Part shown: piece after piece, positions 45,671 through 57,440 of the stretch
How the letters are laid out: each line of letters starts with the position of its first letter
Numbering within the stretch: the stretch's first letter is position 1
NCBI GenBank assembly: GCA_028583415.1
Contig: CM053265.1
Coordinates: 35,132,873-35,196,872 of the forward strand
From: Protea cynaroides
Lineage: Eukaryota; Streptophyta; Magnoliopsida; Proteales; Proteaceae
Length of the DNA stretch: 64,000 nucleotides
Direction: 5' to 3'
The notes under the pieces: model-generated
Seen by the model: only the letters and a program-made list of their open reading frames with translations
Told to the model about the DNA's origin: nothing
The model's database searches: none
Translations under genes and position numbers: made by a program

Positions 45671-46912
45671 ATGTCTGGGCGTAGAGTAACCAGGCAGAGC
45701 CGAAATACAGTTCCACCACCACCACCTGTGGAGGAGACTAGTCAGGAAAATATATATGCACCAGGAAACCACGGTCAGACAAATCCTACAAACCTACCAC
45801 CTCCACCACCAGAGTTAGCAACCGTAGTAATGAACCTAGCTCAGCAGCTGCAACAGATGCAACACGCACAGGCACAAATGCAAGTGGCAATGGGGATTAT
45901 GTTCCAGGCCGCACATGCTACACCCATGCAGATGGGCAAGCCAGTACAGCACCAATGGGTAACCACCCAGCACCTCAAACACCTCAACCACCAGCTGCAT
46001 AGATTCCAGTCCCAGGTCCGGAAGTAGCTCAGGTTAATTATCAGTATCCACAACTTACGTTTGGAGCATACCCCCAAAATCAGATGGATCACTCTCGACT
46101 GGTTAAGAGATTCTTGAAGATGAAGCCCAAGGAGTTTAATGGTAAACCGTATGATCCCTTATGGCCAGCACACTGGATGGACGAGATGGAGAGAAATTTC
46201 ATTATGATGACTGTTACAGAAGAAGAAAAGGTACTATGTGCCACCTTCATGCTAAAAGGCGATGCACATCGTTGGTGGAAATCTACCAGGGCATATCTAT
46301 TGACCAAGCACGCCCTATTGACTTGGGCTATTTATAAGGAGGCCTTCTATGAGAAGTATTTTCCCCAAAGCTTCAGGGATTTTATGGAGAATGAGTTCCT
46401 GAGTTTATATCAGGGACAGATGTCTGTGGATGCATATCAACAGCGTTACGAAGAGCTATTTTTCTTTGCACCACTCAGTATGCAAGAAGAAGATACTAAG
46501 ACCCATAGGTTTTCCACGGGGCTTAGAGGAAGCATTAGAGAGCATGTTCAAGACTTGGAGAAGAAGGTATATAACGAAGCTGTTCAAATTGCTCGGGTTA
46601 TAGAATCGAGCCAGAAGGAGAGTTATTTTACACAGAATAGAGGTATGAAAAGGCCAGCTGGAAATGCTTATAACGGAGGGAACAACAAAACATTTAAACC
46701 CTTCCGTGCTCAAGGCCTTACTGCTACACCCAAGACTACTCCAGTAGCTCAACATCAGCCAAAGCCAAATTCTGAAAGCCCAAAATGTTTTAACTGCAAC
46801 CAAACGAGGCAAATGGCAAGGGAGTGTCCTAAGCCCAAGAAGCACTTACACCAAGGATGAGTTTATGCTGTTACATCCGAGGATGCTGCTGCATCACCCG
46901 ATGTGGTCACAG
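45671..46912 (+). pseudogene. Gag of element E, lightly broken
   Basis: It starts MSGRRVTRQSRNTVPPPPP at 45671. A frameshift lies near 45930 and a TAG near 46000; the domain from 46084 is open (FLKMKPKEFNGKPYDPLWPA, FMLKGDAHRWWKSTRAYL, SLYQGQMSVDAYQQRYEELF). The knuckle is CFNCNQTRQMAREC: the zinc-binding histidine is glutamine, so RNA binding by this motif should be lost. TGA at 46858 replaces an arginine codon of F (GGACGGGTA). It ends ASPDVVTG at the intron-like insert. Confidence 0.88.
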
Positions 46913-46981
46913 GTATGACTGAAACCTTTAAAGTTGTAATTACATTGTATAAGCATGTAGACTAAGTAAAATAAATCACAG
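46913..46981 (+). other. Intron-like insert between Gag and protease (E, 69 nt)
   Basis: GTATGACTGAAACC ... GCATGTAGACTAAG ... AAATCACAG. A 10-base direct repeat TCACAGGTAT brackets it. Its length is a multiple of three but it contains an in-frame TAA after 18 codons. Removal gives DVVT-G-IVPINGIPTRVLFDSG in one frame (phase 1 junction). Confidence 0.7.
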
Positions 46982-49900
46982 GTATCGTACCTATAAATGG
47001 CATACCCACCAGAGTACTCTTCGACTCGGGAGCTACTCATTTTTTTATTTCTGTGTCATTTGGAAAGAAGCTGAATTTACTCATAAAAACATTGGACTAT
47101 AAACTATTTGTACGGTCACCGATGGGATTAGAAGTGAAATTAGAGAAGGGTTATGGGCCATGTCCAGTTCTCATTGGCGAGAAAACCTTAGATGCAACTT
47201 TGATCCAACTTGGGATGGCAGACTTTAACGTCATCTTGGGAATGGACTGGTTAGCTCGGCATTCGGCAAACCTATTATGCACCGAAAAGAAGCTAACATT
47301 TAAAGACAAAGAAGGAGCAGAATTCAATTTTTTGGGAACAAAACTTTCCCATAAATGCAAGCTCATACTCTCAGCACTAAAGGCTAAGAAGTGCCTTGAG
47401 AAGGGAGTAGTCGGATATCCAGTATCAGTGGTCGACCTCAACAAAGAAGCACCACAGATGGAAGCTATTGACGTCGTGTGGGACTACCCTGACGTATTTC
47501 CTGAGGAACTACCAAGATTACCACCTGACCGAGCTATAGAGTTTGTGATAGATCTTATACCTGGAGCCGCACCTGTATCAAAAGCACCTTATAGAATGGC
47601 TCCTACTGAACTGAAAGAATTGAAAGTGCAACTACAGGAACTGCTGGATAAGGGTTATATTCGACCCAGTATATCACCATGGGGAGCACCAGTATTGTTC
47701 GTAAAGAAGAAGGACGGTAGCATTTGATTATGTATCGACTATCTGGAGTTGAATAAACTGACAATCAAGAATCGATATCCACTACCTCGAATCGATGACT
47801 TGTTCGATCAGTTGCAAGGAGCAAAAGTATTTTCTAAGATCGATCTTCGGTCAGGTTATCATCAGTTGAAGATTAAAGAAGGTGATATTCCTAGGACAGC
47901 TTTCAAGACCAGATATGGACATTATGAGTTCTTGGTGATGTCTTTTGGATTAACAAACGCACCAACAACTTTCATGGAACTCATGAACAGGGTTTTCCAT
48001 GATATGTTGGATACGTCGGTTATTGTATTTGTTGATGATATATTGGTATATTCCAAAGACAAAGAAACCCATATCAAGAACCTAAACGCTGCCCTACAAC
48101 GTTTAAGGAAAGAGAAGCTATATGCCAAATTTACCAAGTGTGAGTTTTGGCTAATTGAAGTCGCCTTCCTAGGCCATGTAGTATCCGCTGAAGGAATCAA
48201 AGTATACCCCAGCAAGATCAAGGCTATTGTAAAGTGGGAAGCACCAAAGAGCATTGCAGAAATAAGAAGTTTTCTAGGTCTCGCTGGTTATTATCGGAGA
48301 TTTGTGGAAGACTATTCCCGGATTGCCGTACCTCTCACCAGTCTCACTAAAAAAGGTGAAAATTTTGTATGGACGGATAAATGTGAAAAGAGCTTCCAAA
48401 CATTGAAGACCAGATTGATATCCGCTCTGATTTTGACTATTCTGGTTCTCGGACAGCCATTTACCCTATACACTGATGCGTCAGGACTGGGGCTAGGATG
48501 TGTGCTTATGCAAGGAGAACAAGTAATTGTTTATGCCTCAAGACAATTGAAGACACATGAGAAAAACTACCCCACTCATGATTTGGAGTTAGCAACAGTT
48601 GTACATGCTGTCAAGATATGGAGACATTACCTATACGGAGAGAAGTTACAGATTAAGTCGGACCATAAAAGTCTTACTTATTTATTTAATCAAAAGGAGT
48701 TGATTATGAGACAAAGAAGATGGCTGGAACTATTGAAAGACTATAATTGTGATATCCAGTATCATCCGGGGAAAGCTAATGTAGTAGTGGATGCGTTGAG
48801 CAGAAAGGCAACGATAAAATCTCAAGGAGAGGTTAGCACAACTGCAGCAATGTGTACTGCCAGAATGGTATTCAATCACGGTAATGAGCAGTATGTGATA
48901 GATACAATGGGTGGATCAGCCAACCAAGGGTTTATTCATCGGTTTTCAAATATGTTTGCTGCATTGAAGATTATACCGGATATAATTGATGAAGTGAAGA
49001 CAGCTATCAAATTAGACCCTTACCTGAGAACGGTGCAAGAAGACATCGAAAAAGGTAGAACTAACCCTGAGCTCACCTTGGACGGAGAGAAGGTACTGAA
49101 GTACAAGGGAAGGATATGTGTACCCGAAACAGAAAGTGTGGACATTAGACACCGACTGATGAAAGAAGCCCTTACCACCATCTATTTGATACATCTTGGA
49201 AGTACAAAAATGTATCATGATCTAAAGAAACTATATTGGTGGAGAGGGATGAAAGCAGATGTAGCTAAGTTCGTGTCTCAATGCCTAAATTGTCAGAAGG
49301 TAAAGGCTGAACGACAAAGACCCGCAGGACTGTTACAGCCATTACCGAAACCAACATGGAAATGGGACTGCATCACTATGGACTTCGTCACGGGATTACC
49401 ACTGACTCCTCGAGTAGTTGACGCAGTTTGGGTGATTATAGACCGTTTGACTAAAACAGCTCGATTCATCTCGATACGACCTCAGTATACACTGGAAAGG
49501 TTAGCAAAGCTGTATGTGGATAAGGGTACCAGAGAGCATTGTGTCTGATAAGGATCCTCGATTTACTTCTAAGTTTTGGAAAGGATTGCAAAAGGCTATG
49601 GGTACAACATTGAAGTTCAGTACTGCATTCCATCCACAGACAGATGGACAGTCAGAGCGTACAATCCAGATTCTAGAAGATATGCTACGAGCATGTGTAA
49701 TTGACTTCAAAGGATCATGGGATGAAAAATTACCACTAATCGAGTTCGCTTATAACAATAGCTATCAGACTACTATACAGATGTCACCCTATGAAGAACT
49801 GTATGGCAGAAAGTGTAGAACTCCTTTATTTTGGAATGAAGTTGGAGAACGTAGTATTGTTGGGCCAGAATTTGTTGAAGAGACTTGTCGAGTGGTAGAC

Positions 49901-50536
49901 ATTATCAAGGAAAGGGTAAGAACAGCTCAGGACCGTCAGAAGCAATATGTAGATACTCGACGCAGAGATCTTGAATTCGTCGTGGTTGATAAAGTATTCT
50001 TGAAGGTATCGCCTATGCGAGGATTGAAACGGTTCGGACAGAAAGGGAAACTAAGTCCAAGATATGTCGGGCCGTATGAGATTCTAGCTAAGCGTGGAAA
50101 AGTGGCTTATCAGTTAGCACTACCACCATCTATGTCAAGTGTGCATGACGTATTTCATATTTCCCTATTGAAGAAGTATGTCAAGGATCCAACGCACGTC
50201 CTGACAGTAGATCTACCGGAATTAACTAATGAATCGACATTTGAAGTAACACCAACATAAATCACCAGCCGAAAGGTACAATGACTACGCAACCGAGATA
50301 TCTATTACGTTAAGGACATTTGGAGAAGTAGAGACATGGAAGAAGCTACTTGGGAGGAAGAGCATGCTATGCGAAAGCAATACCCTCACTTATTTGATTC
50401 GAAAGGTACGTACAATTTTGTGGACGAAATTTTTATAAGTAGGGGGAGTTGTAAGACCCATATCAAACTAACCCGGTCTTACCACCTTGAACCAGGTTTA
50501 CCCATCATTGACGAGTCAAATGGACCAAGGACGTGA
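46982..50536 (+). pseudogene. Pol of element E (protease to chromodomain-like tail), few breaks
   Basis: Protease: LFDSGATHFFIS (near 47025), FNVILGMDWLARHS. RT: YPDVFPEELPRLPPDRA, SKIDLRSGYHQL, VFVDDILVYSK. RNase H: LYTDASGLGLG and the full FNQKELIMRQRRWLELL segment missing in F. Integrase: finger QCLNCQKVK, TMDFVTGLP, ESIVSDKDPRF, TDGQSERTIQILEDML. Tail ITSRKVQ ... EATWEEEHAMRKQYPHLF. Breaks: TGA at 47725 (an Arg codon), a roughly 23-base deletion near 49520 in integrase, TAA at 50258, TGA near 50282. The polypurine run has five Gs, not six, so the frame misses the usual stop and runs about 28 codons into the LTR. Confidence 0.9.
50438..50449 (+). promoter_or_regulatory. Polypurine tract of E
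   Basis: AGTAGGGGGAGT directly before the 3' LTR. Confidence 0.85.
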
Positions 50537-52752
50537 AGGAGATCGTGATCCCAGGTATCAAATCGACCCAAAAATACTTAAATTAGGGGGAGGGTCGCAT
50601 ACCCAGCAAGGGAGGGTCGGACCCCCCAAGACAGAATGTCAGACCCCCTGTTTTACAGAGGGGGTCGGACACTTTAGGAACCAGGGGGTCGACGGGATCA
50701 TCGACCCCCTCATCGACCCCCAGTTGCCACCAGAAATTGAAATTAGGAAAGTTTCCAAATTTTGATTGGATTCCTTCCAAATCTCAATGGGACTTATTTT
50801 AGGAGTTTCTACTCTATAAATAGGACATCCCTAAGCCTCTTTCACTCCTTTTACAACCATAATTGAATTGAGAGAATGAGAAGAGAAGGAAGAGAAGAAA
50901 AAGAGAAGCAAGGAAGAGAAAAAAGCAAAAAGGAGAAGAGTTGCAGAGAAGGAGTATTCTTTTCAGGTATGGATTGTAATTCCATGAGTCTCTACAGACC
51001 TTAGGTTAGAGAATGAAGAGAGTGTGCTCTCAGAGAAACCCAAACCATCAACCCATGGTTAGGTTTTCATAGAAAACCATGGGGGAATACATGAAAGCTA
51101 TAAAGGTGGGTGATTTGTGGTTTTAAACCATGGAATGTATGTTGAATGGACTGTAGGAGCAAGCCATAGGACCCCAAGCACGAAGAATGGACTGAAAGGA
51201 AGAAAATTGACCAAAATCCACAGTGGGTCGCACAGGGGGTCGAGGGCCAATCGACCCTACCAGACCGTGAGTATCGACCCCCAGTGTTTGGGAAGTCCAG
51301 AATAGGGGTGGTCGCACCAGGGGTCGATCATGACTCCGACCATACCTCCGACCCCCAATTAAAAACATGGTTTTTAAATTCAAAATTAATTCTAATTAAA
51401 TTCTATCGACTTTGTTAGGTCTTTTAGCAATATAATAACATTATAAAGGTGATTCTAAAGCTTGGAAGAGTAGCTATTAACAAGCTAAGGTGAGGAAACA
51501 GGACTCTAAACTAATTGGTTAATAACAAACTATTTTTCCTTTTCTTGAGTCCAATGCTATGCCTGATTCTATGCGAATATGTTTGTAATGTGCATACAAC
51601 ATGTCATCTAATATTTTTATTATTTGCTCATGCATATTTACTTTATTGTTTATAACATGATGATGATGATGATGATAGGAATAGGCATGTGAATGTATGT
51701 GTGTGGTTGGTGTACTTGATGCAAGCGAGTATCAGGGGAGGTGTGATGGGGACATCAATAAACGTTAACCTTTGGCGGGTCTCAGCACTTTAGCTCTATC
51801 TCTAACTCAAGTCTTGTGCATTAGCATCGTCGTATCGCCATTACTTTAGCAGAACTATTATGTCGTAGAGCATCAGGGGAGGTGGTCTCGGTCCTTGTAG
51901 TCTTCGACTCTACCGGGGGCCTTAGCTCTATCTCTATGGACATTCTGAGGGATGCTGGGGTGAGGCCTTGGATACATTTTTTGGCATTGGGATTGGTTAA
52001 TTGCGAGCCCAGTTTGCAGCCCTCACAAACAGGGGCTTATGTATTGGTATGGCACCGTACAGCAATAAACGTTAACCTTTGTTGTACAATGTTCATGAAT
52101 TGGGTGCTTGTGAGTCGACGATAAACGTTACCTTCGGGCGGCATCACACACTTGTGTATAGAGGCGGGGTCAATAAACGTTAACCTTTGACTACCTAAAC
52201 CTTTCTATTGCATATTGTAAACCATAAACCAGACCAAAGATATGAATTTATTGCATGCATATGTACTGTTGCATTGTTTTGTTTGCTCACTGAGCTGTGA
52301 TGTGTGCTCACCCCTCGACGTCGAATATTTTTTTAGTTGATGATGCAGGTACGACTGTTGAAGATTATGTGAATGTTCCAGTGTACGGGAATGTAGCGGC
52401 GATGGAAGTTGAAGATGAAGTGGATACACATGACTCCTCTTGCGAGTGCAACTCATGTGTATTCGATTAGCTTTTTAGTTTTTTTTATTTGGATTTACTA
52501 AAGACATGTATTTGATACTTATTTATGTCTTAGTTGATATAGAATAATTTGCTATTTTAATATTAATATCACAATAGATTCTCAGTTCATTTTACTATAA
52601 GACTTTCGTTATTGTATATTTACTCTGATTATGAATGTGGATGTGTGGGGTTTAGATAAAACGGATATAGCCTGCTCGAGAACCTGGTTGAACCATTGGT
52701 TTGTTAGCGGTTCTTCACACCATTCTAAATAGTACAGAATTGGGGTGTGACA
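50450..52752 (+). repeat. 3' LTR of element E
   Basis: 2303 bases, the same length as the 5' LTR. TATAAATA at 50815-50822; donor-like CAG|GTATGG at 50967; GGGTCG clusters at 50585-50722 and 51224-51358; AACGTTAACC motifs near 51757, 52064, 52120 and 52170; 45-codon frame 52336-52470 ending CECNSCVFD. Confidence 0.95.
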
Positions 52753-53624
52753 CTGGGTGCTACCATCCACATTCTGGATTTCTCGAACATTGGGGGTCGA
52801 TGTTATGGTCTGGTAGGGTCGATTCTCCATCGACCCCCTGTGCGCCCCCCCCCGTGGGTTTAGTCAAAATTTTCATCCTATAGTCCATTCTTTCATGTTT
52901 GGGTCCTATGGCTTGCTTCTATAATCCATTCCATAAATGTTCTATGGTTTAGAACCATAGTTTATTCACCTACTTCGTTTTAATGATCACCCCCATGGTT
53001 TTCCATTGAAACCTAACCATGGGTGGATGATTTGGGTTTCTCCTAGATCATACCCTTTTCACTATCTATTCTAAGGTCTTAAGAATTACATGGAGATAGT
53101 ATCCATACCTGAGAATTAGACTTGTTTCTCTGAAGCCTTCTCTTTGATCTTCTTATCCAATTTCCATTTCTTCTCCTTCTCTTCTCCTTCTCTTCTCTTT
53201 CTCTCAATCCAATTAGGGTTCTAAAAGGAGTGAAAGAGGCTTAGGGACGTCCTATTTATAGAGTAGAAACTCCCAAAATAAGTTCCCTTGAGATTAGGAA
53301 AGAATCCCATTGCAATTTGGAAAGTTCCCAATTCACGATTTCTGTCGGCAGACTGGAGGTCGATGAGGGGGTCAGAGATCCCGTCGACCCCTGGTTCTAA
53401 ATTGTCTGACCCTCGGTTAGAAACTCAGGGTCTGACTTTTTATATTGGGGGGTCCAATCCTGCCTAGCTGGGTGTGCGACCCTCCCCCCTATTTTATTGT
53501 TTTTGGGTTAGTTTAATACCTAGGATCATTATCTCCTTCACGTACTTGGTCCATTGGGCTCGACCATGACAGGTAGACCTGGTTCATGGTGGTAAGATCA
53601 GGTTAGTTCGATACAGGTCTTATA
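52753..53624 (-). repeat. 5' LTR of B, piece 3 (LTR start)
   Basis: It resumes with CTGGG after element E and matches 26980-27824. TATA at 53260-53253 and a donor-like CTCAG|GTATGG near 53112 on the minus strand. The LTR start is TATAAGACC (family TGTAAGACC). GAACT follows at 53625-53629. Confidence 0.9.
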
Positions 53625-55805
53625 GAACTGAAGGAACATAAGGTACAATTACAAGAATTACTCGACAAGGGCTATATTAGGCCCAACATATCACCATGGG
53701 AAGTGCCAGTATTGTTCGTGAAAAAGAAGGATGGTAGCATTCGACTATGTATAGATTATTGGGAATTGAATAAGCTTACAATCAAGAATCAGTATCTATT
53801 GCCTCGGATCGATGACTTATTCGATCAGTTGCAAGGTGCTAAAGTGTTCTCCAAAATTTTTCTTCGGTCAGGATACCATCAGTTAAAGATTAAAGAAGGT
53901 GGTATTTCGAAGACAGCATTCAGAACCAGATATGGACATTATGAATTTTTAGTCATGTCTTTTGGTTTGCCTAATGCACCCGTAACTTTTATGGAACTCA
54001 TGAATCGGGTATTCCATGATATGTTAGATATGTCAGTTATTGTATTTATTGACGACATACTAGTATACTCCAAGGACAAAGAAACTCGTATCACAAATCT
54101 AAAAATCACATTACAACGACTAAGAAAAGAGAATTTTTATGCTAAATTTACTAAGTGTGAGTTCTGACTGAATGAAGTCGCTTTCTTAGGGCATGTTGTA
54201 TCCACTGAAGGAATTAAAATGGATCCTAGCAAGATTGAACCATTGTGAAATGGGAAGCACCTAAGAATGTTGCTGAAATCAGAAGTTTCTTAGGTTTAAC
54301 TGGTTATTATCGATGATTCATGGAAGATTACTCTAGAATTGTCGTACCTCTTACTAGTCTGACAAAAAAAGGAGAAAAGTTTGTTTGGACCTATAAATGT
54401 GAAGAGTGTTTCTAAACATTGAAGGCTAGATTGATATCAGCTCCCATCTTGACTATTCCAATCCCAGGACAACCATTGACCTTGTACACCGATGTGTCTG
54501 GGTTAGGTTTAGGATGTGTGCTTATGCAAGGAGAACAGGTAATTACGTATGCTTTAAGACAACTGAAGACACATGAGAATACTATCCCACTCATGACTTG
54601 GAATTAGCAACGGTGGTACATGCTGTCAAGATATGGAGACATTATTTGTATGGAGAGAAATTTCAGATTAAATCAGATCGTAAAAGTCTCACTCATCTTT
54701 TTAATCAGAAGGAGTTGAACATGAGACAAAGAAGATGGCTGGATTTACTGAAAGATTATGATTGCGATATCCAGTATCATCCAGGAAAAGCTAATGTAGT
54801 TGCTGACGCACTAAGCAGGAAAACTATGAGAAAATCCCAAGAAGAAGCTAGTGTAAATGTTGTAGTGTGTGTTACAGGAAGAGTATTTAATTATGATAAC
54901 GAGTAGTTCATGATTGATATTTCGATGAATCAACTGACCAAGGGGTTATTCATCTATTCTCAAACATGTTTGCTACATTAAAGATTGTACCTGATTTGCT
55001 AGATGAAGTAAAAGCAGCCATTAAATCAGACCCTTATCTGAGAACGGTGCAAGAAGACCTTGAAAAAGGTAGGACTACTCCTGACTTCACCTTGGACCTT
55101 GAAAAGGTGTTAAGATATAAAGGGAGAGTATGTGTTTCTAAAAGTAAAGACTTGGATATTAGACAAAGATTTATGAAGGAAGCCCACACCACTCCATATT
55201 CGATACACCCTGGAAGCACAAAGATGTACCATGATTTAAAGAAACTCTATTAGTGGAGAGGAATGAAAGCGGATGTAGCTAAATTTGTGTCTCAATGCTT
55301 GAATTGTCAGTGGGTAAAGGCTAAAAGGCAAAAACTTGTAGGATTGTTATAGCCACTGCCAGAACCAGCATGGAAATGGGATTGCATCACTATGGACTTT
55401 GTCATCGGGTTACCATTGACTCCCCGAGTAGTTGACGTGGTCTGGGTGATTATGGATCGTTTGACTAAGACAGCTTATTTCATAGCTATACGACCTCAGT
55501 ATACCCTAGAGAGGTTAGCCAAGCTATATGTGGATAATATTGTTAGATTACATGGTGTACCTGAAAGCATTGTGTCCGACAGAGACCCACGCTTTACCTC
55601 AAGGTTTTGGGAAGGATTACAGAAGGCTATGGGAACTACATTAAAGTTTAGCACGGAATTTCACCCTCAGACTGACTGACAGTCAGAGCGTACTATTCAG
55701 ATTCTAGAAGACATGCTCCGAGATTGTGTTATTGATTTCAAAGGATCAGGGGATGAGAAGCTACCATTGATCGAATTTGCCTATAACAACAGCAATCAGG
55801 CTACT
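53625..55805 (+). pseudogene. Pol of element A, C-terminal part (RT, RNase H, integrase)
   Basis: It continues from 25571 across B. RT: KKKDGSIRLCIDYWELNKL, VFSKIFLRSGYHQL, VFIDDILVYSK. The catalytic aspartate of SKIDLRSGY is phenylalanine here. RNase H: LYTDVSGLGLG, FNQKELNMRQRRWLDLL. Integrase: QCLNCQWVK, TMDFVIGLP, ESIVSDRDPRF, HPQTD then a TGA at 55677. Other breaks fall near 54165, 54240, 54315, 54412, 54590, 54904 and 55251. It ends at NNSNQAT, where the Tat LTR enters (flank CTACT, 55801-55805). Confidence 0.88.
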
Positions 55806-56553
55806 TGTGAGGACAATGGGAAATCGACGTGATCCTCCTCCTCTGGATGGAAATGTGTATCCCGTATCGATGAAGATCGATTTGTTCTGTTGGAGTCGCC
55901 ACCTAGATTAAGGTCTAGGACCTCTAAAAATGTAGCCTCACCCTAAGGTAAGACTTCTATTGACTCGTGACCCAATGTATCGGTTCTTTGGTCTGCAAGA
56001 GATCGGGTAAGTATTCAGGGTACGGTTATGGGAAGGTGTTAGGCACCCAAACCGCCTGATCAATATCGGCCTCCTAAACTTTCCTTAAATTCTAATTTTG
56101 ACTGTGCTTGGTTAACTGGATGACTAGGGTTCAATGGGGGATGTCCTAAACCAAGTTGCTAAGTTGTTCTAACCTAGGGTTCAGCCAATCGTATTTTAAA
56201 GAAAATAAACAAGCAAATGTAATGTACAATATTATACAGTGAACCGGACCAAAGATGGTTCGGTCTTGGACTGAATCTGAGATGTGTAAGACATCTCAAA
56301 CAGCCTACGTATTCCAATCCTGGAAATCAAGTCCAAAAACGTAGTTCGAAATGGTTGTGTGATTAAAGATTATGGAAGTGATTTATGCATGTGCTTCAAT
56401 TAGATTTTTTTTGTTCAAGTTGAAGTTTATGCTGGATGTATGGTTGATGGGTGGCTTTGTACCGTATTTGGGATTCCCAAATTACCTACGTATTCTAGGG
56501 TTTGCCCTAGAAATCAGGTGCGACGTAGTTCGAAATTTGTGAGAGTCGGATTT

Positions 56554-56858
56554 GGAATGTGTACCAAATTCCTTCCATTTTTGTCAATAGGATCTAGGGA
56601 TGAGACCTAAATTCCTACCATTTTTATTTGGGATGCGTACCAAATTCTTTCTATTTTTGTTAATAGGATCTAGGGATGAGCCCTAAAATCCTACCATTTT
56701 TATTTGGGATGTGTACTAAATTCTTTTTATTTTTGTTAATAGGATCTAGGGATGAGACCTAAATTCCTACCATTTTTATTTGGGATGTGTACGAAATTTT
56801 TTCTATTTTTGTCAATAGGATCTAGAGATGAGACCTAAATTCCTACCATTTTTAATTG
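56554..56858. repeat. 76-bp tandem repeat, 4 units
   Basis: Units start at 56554, 56631, 56707 and 56783 with GGATGTGTACCAAATTC and share AATAGGATCTAGGGATGAG. Confidence 0.85.
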
Positions 56859-56869
56859 TTTCCATTCTT

Positions 56870-57085
56870 AGGTTTTTAGGGTTTCCTATCCCTTTTCATT
56901 GTGATTTTCATTTTTTAGGGTTTCATACCCTAATTATTCTCTTTATTCTAGGGTTTATTTTGCCCTAATTATTCTTTCCATTTTTAGGGTTTCACTTTCC
57001 CTAATTATTGTTTTCTTTCCATCTTAGGGTTTTCTACCCTAATTGTTCAATTCTTTCTATTTCACGGTGTATCTTGCCCTAATTG
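56870..57085. repeat. Degenerate AGGGTTT / CCCTAATT repeats
   Basis: About five units of roughly 50 bases, each with TTAGGGTTT and CCCTAATT. The words resemble the plant telobox AAACCCTA. Confidence 0.65.
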
Positions 57086-57114
57086 CTATTTTTTTTATTT
57101 TTTCTCTTTCCAAG

Positions 57115-57440
57115 ACAAATATGGCAAATGAAAATATTCCAACTATATCAGTGGTAGTATTCCAAATATAGCAGTGTGCATCCAAACATGACAGTAATCA
57201 TCCAATATAGCATATGAGCAAGTGTAGCAGACAAAGATGGCAATAAGCATGTGTAGCATTCCAATCATGGCAGTGTGACAATTCTAATTATGGTAGTGTG
57301 ACCATTCCAATTATAGTAGTGCATGCATACGAGCATCCGAACATAGCATGTGAACAAATATAGCATCAAATATGGCATGTGTGAAACAACCAAAGCATAT
57401 GAGAATCAATCAAAACATGATGGAACACGCAGCAAGATGA
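57115..57440. repeat. Degenerate CATGGCAGTGT-type repeats
   Basis: Many short related words (TATAGCA, CATGGCAGTGTGAC, CCAATTATAG) in tandem-like order; the spacing is irregular. Confidence 0.5.

Larger units (their letters stand above)
40720..52752 (+). mobile_element. Element E: complete Tekay-like retrotransposon, 12.0 kb
   Basis: Both LTRs are 2303 bases, with CTGGG duplicated at 40715-40719 and 52753-52757. It is the best-preserved Tekay-like copy: antisense gene, gag, intron-like insert and pol have few breaks, and a 599-codon stretch of RT-RNase H-integrase (47749-49548) is open. The first 330 LTR bases differ at about 21 positions between the two LTRs. It is inserted in the 5' LTR of B, opposite strand. 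Confidence 0.95.
25572..53624 (-). mobile_element. Element B: Tekay-like, minus strand, with interrupted 5' LTR
   Basis: On the minus strand: 5' LTR (pieces 53624-52758, 40719-40275, 36213-35252), primer site, hairpin, antisense gene (plus strand 33608-34912), gag, intron-like insert, pol, polypurine tract, 3' LTR 27824-25572. The three 5' LTR pieces add up to about 2.27 kb, matching the 2253-base 3' LTR. Both ends are bounded by GAACT. A 230-base comparison near the TATA region shows about 18 differences between the LTRs, more than in E or F. Confidence 0.9.
6711..55805 (+). mobile_element. Element A: Tekay-like host element, interrupted several times
   Basis: The pieces in order are: LTR 6711-9052, leader 9053-9761, partial second LTR 9762-10639, leader 10640-10991, [F inserted], leader 22813-23668, gag 23669-24899, intron-like insert, pol 24969-25571, [B inserted], pol 53625-55805, [Tat element inserted]. 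The two pol halves join inside RT across B with the duplication GAACT (25567-25571 and 53625-53629). The LTR and the leader share GTGGTCG-type motifs not used by B, E or F, which supports linking 6711-10991 to 22813 onward, but that link is inferred. The 3' end lies right of the window. Confidence 0.7.

Noticed and set aside
40720..52752. An endogenous pararetrovirus or virus-like element
   Set aside because: LTRs, target duplications, tRNA-Met primer site, polypurine tract and an integrase with chromodomain-like tail identify a Ty3/gypsy retrotransposon; no movement protein or envelope-like ORF is seen.
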